64,000 nt of DNA from Fictibacillus marinisediminis (GCF_023149135.1 NZ_JAIWJX010000002.1:3844001-3908000); one strand, 5' to 3'; positions 48,571 to 57,431 are shown, numbered from the stretch's first letter. Notes: generated from the sequence alone by a model not told the origin. Made by a program: numbers and translations.

Positions 48571-49302
48571 ATGCGCTTTGAGGAACGGGCGTATAAATAC
48601 GAATACAAGCTAAGCGACACAGACGACCAAATCATAGAATACATCTCACAGCATAAGAACAAAGTAGTGAGTTTGTCCATACAGGCATTAGCTGCCGAAC
48701 TCTATACAGTCCCCAATACGATCACTCGCTTTTCAAAAAAGCTGGGATATGACGGCTACTCCCAACTGAAAAATAACTTGAAAGAAGAATTGCAAAGCGA
48801 AACAGCACAAGAAAACGGGCCGCATGTCAATTTAAAAAAGACCATTGACCTGATTGATCCAGACAAGATCGTTCAAGTCGTTAAATGGCTGCAAGAGGCA
48901 AAAAGAGTCCTCATATTCGGGGTCGGGGATACGGCTCCCTTTTGCGAAATGATGGTGAAAAATTTGAAGGTCTCTGGGAAATCAGCTGACTTTGAACTGC
49001 ATCGTCATGAGACAATGCATGAAATTAACCGGCTGGAAACAGAAGATGTTCTGTTTTTGATCAGCTTATCCGGTGAGACCCCCCAAATCCTTGAGATGGC
49101 GGCACTTGCCCGAGAAAGAAATGTAAAAATCCTTTCTCTCACCCATTTTAATCGGAATTCTCTACAAAGGTTGGCTCATCTTCATTTGTATTGCTACGCA
49201 CCACGAGAAGAACTGAACGGCTACAATATTACAGACCGAACACCGATCATGATCGTTTTAAGAGCACTGTCAGAAAGTTACTGGAATGCTAATCAATACT
49301 AG
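48571..49302 (+). CDS. MurR/RpiR-family transcriptional regulator
   Basis: The 243-residue protein has an N-terminal HTH_6 domain (LSIQALAAELYTVPNTITRFSKKLGYDGYSQLKNNL) and a C-terminal SIS domain (KRVLIFGVGDTAPFCEMMVKNLK, VLFLISLSGETPQILEMAALARERN) that binds a phosphosugar. It is immediately upstream of, and co-oriented with, the PTS and mannosidase genes and presumably controls them with the phosphorylated substrate as ligand. The ATG at 48571 lies 8 nt after GCAGGTG; an earlier ATG at 48553 has no ribosome site. Confidence 0.88.
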   Translation: MRFEERAYKYEYKLSDTDDQIIEYISQHKNKVVSLSIQALAAELYTVPNTITRFSKKLGYDGYSQLKNNLKEELQSETAQENGPHVNLKKTIDLIDPDKIVQVVKWLQEAKRVLIFGVGDTAPFCEMMVKNLKVSGKSADFELHRHETMHEINRLETEDVLFLISLSGETPQILEMAALARERNVKILSLTHFNRNSLQRLAHLHLYCYAPREELNGYNITDRTPIMIVLRALSESYWNANQY

Positions 49303-49338
49303 GTTCATATAGATAAGACGGCTGTGTATAATTACACA

Positions 49339-49352
49339 TGAAAGCGCTATTT
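49339..49352. promoter_or_regulatory. Candidate cre site upstream of the PTS gene
   Basis: TGAAAGCGCTATTT fits the cre consensus at 12 of 14 positions, in the 150-bp gap before the PTS operon. Confidence 0.45.
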
Positions 49353-49368
49353 TAATAGAAAACCGTGT

Positions 49369-49402
49369 AAAAATAAGAAGAAAAATTTCTTCTTATTTTT
49401 TT
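49369..49402 (+). terminator. Perfect inverted repeat with T-run before the PTS gene
   Basis: AAAAATAAGAAGAAA and its exact complement flank two bases, then further T residues. It ends the RpiR transcript, or acts as an attenuator or operator for the PTS/mannosidase genes that begin 52 bp later. Confidence 0.75.
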
Positions 49403-49453
49403 ATGCTAGTATGAATGCACATTAGCAATGAACAAAGAAAAGGAGGTTCCAAA

Positions 49454-51388
49454 ATGCTGCTGCAAAAGCTTACTTCTCCAGACTTAATCAGTACACAACA
49501 AGCCTTTCATTCGAAAGATGAAATCATACAATATCTGATTGACAGATTGGACGAGCAAGGCAAACTCCATTCAAAAGAAGAATTTTACCAGGCTGTCATG
49601 GACAGAGAAACGTTATCTCCTACTGGATTTGAAGGTGGACTAGCCATTCCGCACGGAAAATCAACAGCTGTAAAAGAAGCAGCCTTCGCTGTCGTTACGC
49701 TGGATAAGCCCTTACACACATGGGAGAGCATCGATCCAGCCAATGAGGTGAAGTTGGTCTTTTTACTGGCGATCCCTGAAAACGAAGCAGGCTCCACTCA
49801 CCTTTCACTTTTAGCCGAACTCGTAACCCGTTTATCGAATGAGAATTATAAAAACCAATTGCTTCATTCAACATCCAATCAGGAGCTCTTTCAAAACCTC
49901 GATCCACAAAAAGAGACGGAGGTACCTAGAACTGCTGATCAGCAAGGACAGAGCCTCAACAAAACCATCCTTGCCATTACCGCCTGTCCGGCAGGCATTG
50001 CACATACGTACATGGCTGCTGAAGCCCTGATTAAAGCCGGAAACGAACTAGGGGTAAATGTGATCGTTGAAAAGCAGGGCGCCAACGGTATTGACGGCAG
50101 GCACACCAATGCTCAATTACAACAAGCCCATGCTGTTATTTTTGCAACGGACGTAGCAGTAAAAGATGAAAAACGGTACAGCCACCTTCCAAAGGTGAAA
50201 ACTTCTGTTGCCGCCCCGCTAAAAAAGGCTAAGGATATCGTCAATCAAGCGCTGGCTAAATCTGAAAGCGGTAACAGAAAAAAGTTCTCTCCGGAAATAG
50301 AAGAAAACGACAGTGGAAAAGGCTTTAAAACAGAGATCAAGGATTCAATCTTAACCGGTATCTCCTACATCATTCCGATCATCGTTGCCGGTGGAATGAC
50401 ACTCGCGGCAGCCGTTCTCTTTTCACAGGCCTTTGATCTGCAGGGCCTTTTCAACCAGGAAGGATCATGGCTTTGGCTGTTAAGACAGCTTGGCGGAACA
50501 CTGCTTGGTACATTGATGGTACCGATTCTCGCTGCCTACATGGCGTATTCCATAGCCGATAAGCCCGCGTTAGGACCGGGATTTGCGGCGGGTGTTGCTG
50601 CAAACTTGATCGGCAGCGGTTTTCTCGGAGGCATGCTTGGCGGGATTTTAGCTGGTTATTTCCTTAAATTCCTGAAGAACACAGTGAAACCAAAAGGGAC
50701 CTTTGCCGGTTTTATCAGCTTCTGGCTGTACCCGGTCGTAGGAACACTCGTCGTTGGCTCCATTATGCTTTTTGTTATCGGTAAGCCATTGGCTTTTGTC
50801 AACGAAGGTCTAATCGATTGGCTGAAAGGCATGTCCGGGACAAACGCCTTGATTATGGGTGCCATTATCGGTGCCATGGTTTCCTTTGACTTAGGAGGAC
50901 CTGTGAATAAAGCAGCCTACACGTTCTGTATTGGTGCGATGGCGAGCGGCAACATCGTTCCTTACGCGACTTTTGCCTCTGTCAAAATGGTTTCCGCGTT
51001 TTCAGTAACCGGGGCAACCATTATTGGAAAAAAACATTTTACAAAAGCCGAACAGGAAATTGGCAAACAAACATGGCTGCTAGGCTTAGCGGGGATTACT
51101 GAAGGAGCCATTCCGTTTATGATCAATGATCCTTTACGCGTCATTCCATCATTGATTACAGGCTCTGCCATTACAGGTGCCATCGTTTCCTACTTTCACA
51201 TCGGATTAAATGTACCGGGCGCAGGGATCTTCTCTCTTGCTTTATTAAAAGGGCATTCATTTCTTATCGCTGGCTGCATATGGTTCGGAGCAGCCCTTAT
51301 CGGAGGAGCCATCTCGATGGTTTTACTGATCGCAACCCGGCAAAGAAAAAATCGAAAAGAGAAACAGGCATCACAAGCTGCGGCTTAA
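49454..51388 (+). CDS. PTS permease EIIABC, fructose family (mannosylglycerate/mannose type)
   Basis: The 644-residue protein carries all three PTS domains in order. EIIA has the phospho-histidine in GLAIPHGKS (about H67), EIIB the phospho-cysteine in ITACPAGIAHTYMA (about C178), and EIIC has about nine helices with SYIIPIIVAGGMTLAAAVLF and FDLGGPVNKAAYTF. With a GH38 mannosidase gene 31 bp downstream this is the MngA-MngB arrangement for 2-O-alpha-mannosyl-D-glycerate in E. coli; other alpha-mannosides remain possible. The ATG at 49454 follows AAAAGGAGG, which excludes the in-frame ATG at 49415. Confidence 0.88.
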   Translation: MLLQKLTSPDLISTQQAFHSKDEIIQYLIDRLDEQGKLHSKEEFYQAVMDRETLSPTGFEGGLAIPHGKSTAVKEAAFAVVTLDKPLHTWESIDPANEVKLVFLLAIPENEAGSTHLSLLAELVTRLSNENYKNQLLHSTSNQELFQNLDPQKETEVPRTADQQGQSLNKTILAITACPAGIAHTYMAAEALIKAGNELGVNVIVEKQGANGIDGRHTNAQLQQAHAVIFATDVAVKDEKRYSHLPKVKTSVAAPLKKAKDIVNQALAKSESGNRKKFSPEIEENDSGKGFKTEIKDSILTGISYIIPIIVAGGMTLAAAVLFSQAFDLQGLFNQEGSWLWLLRQLGGTLLGTLMVPILAAYMAYSIADKPALGPGFAAGVAANLIGSGFLGGMLGGILAGYFLKFLKNTVKPKGTFAGFISFWLYPVVGTLVVGSIMLFVIGKPLAFVNEGLIDWLKGMSGTNALIMGAIIGAMVSFDLGGPVNKAAYTFCIGAMASGNIVPYATFASVKMVSAFSVTGATIIGKKHFTKAEQEIGKQTWLLGLAGITEGAIPFMINDPLRVIPSLITGSAITGAIVSYFHIGLNVPGAGIFSLALLKGHSFLIAGCIWFGAALIGGAISMVLLIATRQRKNRKEKQASQAAA

Positions 51389-51419
51389 TGTGAAATCAAA
51401 GAGAAAATTGGAGGACATC

Positions 51420-54029
51420 ATGAAAAACGTTCATATCGTTCCCCATATGCATTGGGATAGAGAGTGGTATTTTTCAACGGAAGAATCTCGAATATTGCTA
51501 GTCAATAATATGGAAGAAATCCTGGAGATGCTCGAAACCAATCCCGAGTATCCCCATTATGTACTGGACGGGCAGACCGCCATCCTGGAAGACTATTTCG
51601 CCATCAAACCTGAGAATAAAGAACGAGTGAAAACACTTGTTCAGGAAGGCAGGCTGATTATCGGCCCATGGTACACACAAACGGATGAAATGGTGGTCGG
51701 CGGAGAATCCATCGTCCGCAATCTATTATATGGATTAAAAGATTGTGAAGAATTCGGAAGCCCGATGAAAATCGGTTACCTGCCGGATTCATTCGGACAA
51801 TCGTCGCAAATGCCGCAGATCTTGAACGGCTTTGATATTAAATACTCTATTTTCTGGCGGGGAACCTCTGAACGCCATGGTACGGACAAAACAGAATTTT
51901 ACTGGGAGACAGACGAGGGCTCAAAGGTACTTGTTCAGTTGTTTCCACTGGGCTATGCGATCGGAAAATATTTGCCCGAGGATGAGGAGAAGCTTCAGGA
52001 ACGAATCAATAAGTATTTTGCGGTACTGGATCGCGGAGCAACAACCGAGAACATCATTCTGCCAAACGGCCATGACCAGATGCCGATTCAGAAAAATATT
52101 TTTACGATCATGGAAAAGCTTAGAAAGCTTTATCCAGACCGTGAATTCTTTTTAAGCCGCTATGAAAATATTTTCGCGGAACTTGAAAAGAATCTGGATC
52201 TGCCTACTTTAAAAGGGGAATTCCTGGATGGAAAATATTCCCGTGTTCACCGCAGCATCTATTCTACACGCATGGACATTAAGGCGGCCAATGCCAGAAT
52301 TGAAAACAAGATCACCAACATTTTGGAGCCGCTCGCCACCCTGGCTTACAGCCTTGGCTTTGAGTATTATCATGGGCTGATTGAGCCGATCTGGAAAGAA
52401 ATCATGAAGAACCATGCTCATGACAGCATCGGCTGCTGCTGTTCCGATAAGGTCCATCAGGAAATCTTCAACCGTTTTTTTCTTGCTGAGGAAAAAGTGG
52501 ATCAGCTCATTCACTTTTATAAACGAAGGATTGTGGATTCGATGGCTGCTGAAAATCAGCAGGACCGTCTTTCCGCTTTCAATCTGCTGCCCTATGAGCG
52601 CGAGGACGTGATGACCACAACTGTCATTTCAAAACTGAGCTCCTTTAAGCTGGTGGATGAAAACCATGCAGAGGTGGAGTATGAGATTCTGATCCAGGAA
52701 ATTATGGATCCCGGCTTAATTGACCGTCAAATTGTTCATTACGGAAACTATGATCCTTTTATTAAATACACCGTTCAATTTAAGGACCGCATTCCGGCTA
52801 TGGGATATAAAACATATTTTGTGACGGAAAGTGATACGGAAGTGAAGAACTCTGAATCTGCGGCCGATCAAGTGGATACCGACTTTTATCAAATTACCGT
52901 CAATCCGAACGGAACACTGAATATTTTCGATAAAAAATTAAACAAACGTTTCAGTAATGTCTTGATGCTTGAGGATGGCGGAGATGACGGTGATGAGTAC
53001 GACTTCTCCCCTCTTCCAGACGAAGAACTGATCTATAGTGACAAAACGAAAGCGGATGTAGATATTAAACAAAATCAATTTGGTGCTGATATTGCCATTC
53101 AATACAGCCTGGCAGTCCCGGAAAATTTAAACCAACGAAAGAACCAGTTGGTGAACAGCTCGGTTGATGTTCAGATCACTATGAAGGTTGCTAAGCATAA
53201 GCCGACAATAGAGGTGACTTTTGAGATCGATAACCATGCGAAGGATCATCGCTTAAGAGCCTTGATTCCTACGGGCATCGCCTCTTCTATCTCGGTTTCC
53301 GATAATCAATTTGGATCGATCAAACGCGGTGTGGTCGATGAAGCGATGAATATTTGGGAAATGGAAGATTGGGATGAGCGCCCTGACAGCATTTATCCGA
53401 TGTTGAGCTATGCTGGTTTATCGGATGAGGAGCACGGGGTAAGTGTTATGACCAACAGCTCACGTGAGTTTGAAATTGTCGGTGAGCAGCATGACACCAT
53501 TGCGGTAACCCTGTTCAGAAGTGTTGGCGTGCTTGGAAAGGAAAACATGCTAAGAAGGCCTGGACGACCATCCGGCATTAAACTCCCGACACCTGACTCT
53601 CAATTGCTTGGAAAGATTTCTCTGGATTTCGCTCTTGTGATTCATCCAGACTCCACATTGAAAGCAAATGTGGCACGAATGGCGAAAGAGTATCTCACAC
53701 CGATCCACTTCTATAACAAGATTCCGTTCAACGCCATGAAGCTGAACGATTCAGAAGTAAAAACACCTCTCAGCTACAGCTTCTTAACGGAAGTACAGCC
53801 TGGTGCCGTGCTGAGCACGCTGAAAAAAGCAGAAAAAGAAGATCGCTACGTGCTGCGGTTTTATAATGCAACAGACGAAGAACTAACTTCTTCTTTTGAA
53901 GCACAGCATTCTGTAGAAGAAGCGCAGCTTGCCCATTTGAACGAGCAGCCGCTTGAACCTCTAAATGTACAGGACAGCACGTTTGAAACTGCCGTAAAAC
54001 CCAATCAAGTAAAAACCATTCTGTTCTAA
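51420..54029 (+). CDS. mngB: GH38 alpha-mannosidase (MngB-like)
   Basis: The 869-residue glycosidase has the GH38 zinc motif VPHMHWDREWYFS at residues 7-19 and the nucleophile aspartate in GYLPDSFGQSSQMP (about D123). A further histidine lies in NHAHDSIGCCCSDKV. The mid and C-terminal beta-domains are complete (EDGGDDGDEYDFSPLPDE). There is no signal peptide, so it acts on the phosphorylated sugar imported by the PTS, releasing mannose 6-phosphate and the aglycone (glycerate in MngB). TTGGAGGACATC precedes the ATG at 51420, so the longer frame from 51390 is rejected. Confidence 0.9.
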   Translation: MKNVHIVPHMHWDREWYFSTEESRILLVNNMEEILEMLETNPEYPHYVLDGQTAILEDYFAIKPENKERVKTLVQEGRLIIGPWYTQTDEMVVGGESIVRNLLYGLKDCEEFGSPMKIGYLPDSFGQSSQMPQILNGFDIKYSIFWRGTSERHGTDKTEFYWETDEGSKVLVQLFPLGYAIGKYLPEDEEKLQERINKYFAVLDRGATTENIILPNGHDQMPIQKNIFTIMEKLRKLYPDREFFLSRYENIFAELEKNLDLPTLKGEFLDGKYSRVHRSIYSTRMDIKAANARIENKITNILEPLATLAYSLGFEYYHGLIEPIWKEIMKNHAHDSIGCCCSDKVHQEIFNRFFLAEEKVDQLIHFYKRRIVDSMAAENQQDRLSAFNLLPYEREDVMTTTVISKLSSFKLVDENHAEVEYEILIQEIMDPGLIDRQIVHYGNYDPFIKYTVQFKDRIPAMGYKTYFVTESDTEVKNSESAADQVDTDFYQITVNPNGTLNIFDKKLNKRFSNVLMLEDGGDDGDEYDFSPLPDEELIYSDKTKADVDIKQNQFGADIAIQYSLAVPENLNQRKNQLVNSSVDVQITMKVAKHKPTIEVTFEIDNHAKDHRLRALIPTGIASSISVSDNQFGSIKRGVVDEAMNIWEMEDWDERPDSIYPMLSYAGLSDEEHGVSVMTNSSREFEIVGEQHDTIAVTLFRSVGVLGKENMLRRPGRPSGIKLPTPDSQLLGKISLDFALVIHPDSTLKANVARMAKEYLTPIHFYNKIPFNAMKLNDSEVKTPLSYSFLTEVQPGAVLSTLKKAEKEDRYVLRFYNATDEELTSSFEAQHSVEEAQLAHLNEQPLEPLNVQDSTFETAVKPNQVKTILF

Positions 54030-54033
54030 ACAC

Positions 54034-54061
54034 GAAAAGGCCTCCTGTGGGGGCCTTTTTT
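54034..54061 (+). terminator. Intrinsic terminator after the mannosidase gene
   Basis: AAAAGGCC-CC and GG-GGCCTTTTTT pair closely, ending in six T. Confidence 0.88.
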
Positions 54062-54108
54062 CATTAGCGATTATCCTATTGTCAACGTTCCAAAATTCAA
54101 CGAGACCA

Positions 54109-54205
54109 TAATTGAGCGGAATTTGAATTTATTGAGCCAAATCAGGAATTATTTGTGCCTTATTTCATTTAATTGAGCCTAACTCTCTCTTAATTGTTCC
54201 GATCT
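54109..54205. repeat. Array G: five 20-21-bp units with core ATTGAGCC (paralogue of array F)
   Basis: The core recurs at 54111, 54131, 54151 (ATTTGTGCC), 54172 and 54193 (ATTGTTCC), with steps of 20, 20, 21, 21. The right flank TCCGATCT and TTCAGACTTCTTC is shared with array F, 15.7 kb away. It lies between convergent genes, next to a minus-oriented terminator. Confidence 0.9.
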
Positions 54206-54232
54206 GAATCTTCAGACTTCTTCCCACATCCA

Positions 54233-54280
54233 AAAAAACGGAGCTCCCAGAAAAAAACTTTCTGGACAGCTCCTTACGTT
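54233..54280 (-). terminator. Intrinsic terminator of the pyruvate oxidase gene
   Basis: On the minus strand AGGAGCT-CCAGAAA and TCTGG-AGCTCC pair, followed by GTTTTTT. Confidence 0.85.
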
Positions 54281-54283
54281 TTT

Positions 54284-56008
54284 CTATCGAAATAGATTCG
54301 TCTTCGCCAGATCGATCAGATCGTCTCCCTTGCCGTTGAGCACGGTTTTGAGCATCCAGAGCGTAAATCCGTGCGCCTGTTCGAACTCGATCTTTGGCGG
54401 CAGAGCTAATTCCTGACGGTTGACGACCACATCAAGCAGCACGGGGCCGTTATGTTTAAACGCTTGTTTAACGGCACCCTCCAGGTCACCCGGGTCTTCA
54501 ACCCGTATACCCTGGATCCCCATGCCTTCGGCGATTGCTGCATAGTTGGTTTGTCCAAGGCCCGTACCGGTTTCCAAGTATCCCGCCGCTTTCATTTCCA
54601 GCTCCACAAAGGCAAGTGCCTCATTGTTGAACACGACAACTTTTACCGGCAATTGATGCTGCTTGATGGTCAAAAGATCACCCATCAGCATCGAGAGCCC
54701 GCCATCCCCCGAAAGAGCAATGACTTGATTATTTCTTTTTGAAACCTGGGCCCCTATCGCTTGAGGCATCGCATTGGCCATCGTGCCATGATTGAACGAT
54801 CCCAACAGCCGGCGTTTGCCGTTCATCTCCAAATAACGCGCAGCCCATAAGGTTGGGCTTCCCACATCACAGGTGAAGATGGCATCCTCAGTTGCGAGGT
54901 CACTGACCACTTTTGTTAAATACTGCGGATGGATGGGTGTCTTCCCTTTTTTCCCGGTGGCCAATTTGTCCAGATCTTTGCGCACTTTCGCATAGTCCTT
55001 CACATGCTTGTCCAGATGACTCGTGCTTTTCTTTACTTTTATTAACGGAAGCAGCGACTCCACCGTATGCTTCACATCCCCGCATAGCCCATAGGTTAGC
55101 GCAGCCCGTCGGCCAAGGTGCTCCGCCCGGATATCTACCTGTAAAATAACGGCCTTTTCCGGGAAGAACTGGCGATAGGGGAAATCGGTCCCGAGCATGA
55201 GAAGAACATCGCAGTCCATCATGGCATGATAACCGGAAGAATAGCCGATGAGCCCCGTCAGTCCGACAGAGTAAGGATTGTCGTACTCCAGATGCTCCTT
55301 CCCTCTGAGCGCGATGACCATCGGAGATTTCAGCGCATCACAAAGCGCCATCACCTCGGTATGCGCTCCTTCACACCCCGCTCCGCACAACAGCGTTACT
55401 TTCTTCCCTTTATTCAAGTAATCGGCAAGCTTTTGCAGCTCGTTTTCCGATGGACGGATAACTGGTTCTGTCACGTGAATGACTTGTTCCGGCACAGTCT
55501 GTTCATCATGAAGAGAAGCCACATCCCCCGGCAATACAATCACTGAAACGCCTTTGCGGCCGATGGCATGCTGCATCGCCATCGGGACCATGCGCGGCAT
55601 CTGCTCCGGACGAGTCAGTACCTCGCAATAATGGCTGCAATCCCTGAACAGCATCTCCGGACGGGTCTGCTGAAAATACTCTCCGCCGAGCTCATTGCTT
55701 GGAATGTGCGCCGCAATGGCCAGCACCGGAATCCGATTGCGATGGCAGTCGTACAATCCATTGATCAGATGCAGGTTCCCTGGACCGCTGCTTCCCGCAC
55801 AGACGGCGATACTATTGCTTAAAATCGCATCCGAACCTGCAGCAAAGGCCGCTACCTCTTCATGGCGGACCGAGATCCATTCAATTTTTCCGGAACGGCG
55901 GATGGAATCCAGCACCGCGTTCAGTGAATCGCCCACAATCCCGTAGATCCGCTCAATTCCAGCATGTCTCAACGAATCGACCAGTAGATCAGCAACGGTT
56001 TTCTTCAT
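54284..56008 (-). CDS. Pyruvate oxidase / quinone-dependent pyruvate dehydrogenase (YdaP-like)
   Basis: The 574-residue protein is a ThDP enzyme of the POX family: VRHEEVAAFAAGSDA with the catalytic glutamate near residue 50, CAGSSGPGNLHLINGLYD, and the central FAD domain. The ThDP-binding motif is GDGGLSMLMGDLLTIKQHQLPVKVVVFNN. It decarboxylates pyruvate to acetate (PoxB type, electrons to quinone) or acetyl phosphate. B. subtilis YdaP is its likely counterpart and belongs to the general stress regulon. AAAAAGGAG precedes the ATG. It is monocistronic; a sigma-B-like promoter lies upstream. Confidence 0.9.
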   Translation of the reverse strand: MKKTVADLLVDSLRHAGIERIYGIVGDSLNAVLDSIRRSGKIEWISVRHEEVAAFAAGSDAILSNSIAVCAGSSGPGNLHLINGLYDCHRNRIPVLAIAAHIPSNELGGEYFQQTRPEMLFRDCSHYCEVLTRPEQMPRMVPMAMQHAIGRKGVSVIVLPGDVASLHDEQTVPEQVIHVTEPVIRPSENELQKLADYLNKGKKVTLLCGAGCEGAHTEVMALCDALKSPMVIALRGKEHLEYDNPYSVGLTGLIGYSSGYHAMMDCDVLLMLGTDFPYRQFFPEKAVILQVDIRAEHLGRRAALTYGLCGDVKHTVESLLPLIKVKKSTSHLDKHVKDYAKVRKDLDKLATGKKGKTPIHPQYLTKVVSDLATEDAIFTCDVGSPTLWAARYLEMNGKRRLLGSFNHGTMANAMPQAIGAQVSKRNNQVIALSGDGGLSMLMGDLLTIKQHQLPVKVVVFNNEALAFVELEMKAAGYLETGTGLGQTNYAAIAEGMGIQGIRVEDPGDLEGAVKQAFKHNGPVLLDVVVNRQELALPPKIEFEQAHGFTLWMLKTVLNGKGDDLIDLAKTNLFR

Positions 56009-56119
56009 TATGTAGTCTCCTTTTTAGTTATTGCCTCAATCAAATAAACTCTTCCATATTATCCCTTGTGTTAGTGAGAATATTCGGAGGTTTGTGCGTA
56101 AAGCTTCACTAAAAGAGGT

Positions 56120-56145
56120 CTACCCTGACGTTTGCTTAAGGAAAC
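56120..56145 (-). promoter_or_regulatory. Candidate sigma-B promoter of the pyruvate oxidase gene
   Basis: On the minus strand GTTTCC, 14 bp and GGGTAG resemble the sigma-B consensus (GTTT and GGGTAT). It lies about 110 bp upstream of the start codon. The match is imperfect, but the B. subtilis homologue ydaP is a sigma-B gene. Confidence 0.4.
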
Positions 56146-56227
56146 CTTCGTTAAGGTGTTCTATTGTGACAAATGACCGGGTAATAATGGATCATGCCAT
56201 TCTGGAAAATGAATCTAAAATACCTGT

Positions 56228-56264
56228 TGTAATTTTAATGTAACCACTGTAACATAAATGTAAC
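56228..56264. promoter_or_regulatory. Four direct TGTAA repeats upstream of the SH3 protein gene
   Basis: TGTAAT or TGTAAC starts at 56228, 56239, 56248 and 56259, spaced 11, 9 and 11 bp. On the minus strand they read TTACA, like PhoP box half-sites of Bacillus, which recur about every 11 bp. They lie 61-97 bp before the ATG. The rest of the 316-bp gap (56009-56324) shows no gene. Confidence 0.4.
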
Positions 56265-56324
56265 ATATCAATGACCGACTAAAGTTCGCATTCTATCATT
56301 AATCAAAAAAGAAAAGGAGTCTTT

Positions 56325-57218
56325 ATGAAAAAATCAATTTTTCGCCTAACCATGGTTACCATTGCTATTGCCTTGATTGCTTCCGTATTTTTTGTGAATA
56401 GTGAAGCAAAGGCCGCATCCGTACAGACAGCTTTTGTAAATGTTAAAACATCGCTGAATGTCAGAAATGCTCCAAGTGAGAAAGCCACAATCATCGGCTC
56501 TTTAAAATCCGGCGCCACCGTATCCGTTTATTCAAAAACCAAATCCGGCTGGTCTGAAATTCGCTACAAAAGCAAGAAGGCTTATGTCTCTACCAAGTAT
56601 CTTAAATTTTTCACGGGTGTAACGATCAGTAAGCATCAGTATAAAAATACAAAGGCTGTGTCCTATCCTCAAGTGAAGGGACTAAAAAGCAAAAAAGCTC
56701 AGGATAAAATCAACGCCGCTCTGCTGAGCCATGCGAAAGAATCGTATAATGAATATTTACAATTGCTGAAAGATGAAAAGGAAATTCAGGGAGATAAAAT
56801 GTGCAAGGAATATCCTTTTTCCTGTGATTATGATTACTCATCCAGTTATTCCGTAAAATACAATGATGGCAAGCAGCTGAGTATCCTTTTTCAAGACTAT
56901 GAATATACCGGCGGTGCACACGGAATGTCATCCCTCGAAGGGTATAACTTTACGATCAGCGACGGCAAAGAATTGAACCTGAACAACATTCTTACAAGTG
57001 ATGCGAAATACACAGCCGTACAAAAATATGCGTATAACTATATGAAAAAGCATAAAGATATTTTTTATGTAACCAGCCAAAGTGATGTGAACATAAAACG
57101 TGATGCCCAGTTTTATTTTAACTTTAACGGCATTACCTTAAAATTCGGGGAGTATTCTGTTGCCCCTTATGCAGCAGGAACTCCAACAGTAGACATACCC
57201 AGGTCTGTGTACAAATAA
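56325..57218 (+). CDS. Secreted protein with SH3 domain and DUF4163/DUF3298-like region
   Basis: The 297-residue protein has a signal peptide (KSIFRLTMVTIAIALIASVFFVNSEAKA), a bacterial SH3 domain (NVKTSLNVRNAPSEKATIIGSLKSGATVSVYSKTKSGWSEIRYKSKKAYVSTKYL, residues ~38-95), and a DUF4163/DUF3298-type region: YPQVKGLKSKKAQDKINAALLSHAKESYNEYL, then FQDYEYTGGAHGMSSLEGYNFTISDGKELNLNNIL. SH3b domains usually bind cell-wall peptides. The C-terminal region resembles that of RsiV, which binds lysozyme, so a wall-sensing role is possible. A paralogue without the SH3 domain is at 62813. AAAAGGAG precedes the ATG. Confidence 0.85.
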   Translation: MKKSIFRLTMVTIAIALIASVFFVNSEAKAASVQTAFVNVKTSLNVRNAPSEKATIIGSLKSGATVSVYSKTKSGWSEIRYKSKKAYVSTKYLKFFTGVTISKHQYKNTKAVSYPQVKGLKSKKAQDKINAALLSHAKESYNEYLQLLKDEKEIQGDKMCKEYPFSCDYDYSSSYSVKYNDGKQLSILFQDYEYTGGAHGMSSLEGYNFTISDGKELNLNNILTSDAKYTAVQKYAYNYMKKHKDIFYVTSQSDVNIKRDAQFYFNFNGITLKFGEYSVAPYAAGTPTVDIPRSVYK

Positions 57219-57227
57219 AAAATTCTC

Positions 57228-57257
57228 AGGAGAAGGGATATGCCCTTCTCCTTTTTT
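57228..57257 (+). terminator. Intrinsic terminator after the SH3 protein gene
   Basis: AGGAGAAGGG and CCCTTCTCCT pair around ATATG, then TTTTTT. Confidence 0.9.
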
Positions 57258-57431
57258 AATTTCTTTGGGTCCTAAAGCTGATAGATTGTACTAGTGACTC
57301 ACCAGCAGTCTGGCCATAGGAAGCGAATCAGACTAATCACTATAATATAATTGATAATACTCCATGTTTGTCCATTGCGGTTCGGCAGCTCACCGCATCC
57401 TATAATGTATCAACTATAAGGAGGTAAGCTA

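Noticed and set aside
2676..54205. CRISPR array interpretation of the 21-bp arrays
   Set aside because: Units are 20-21 bp in total with no separate spacers of 30 bp or more, repeats are degenerate, and no cas genes are present.
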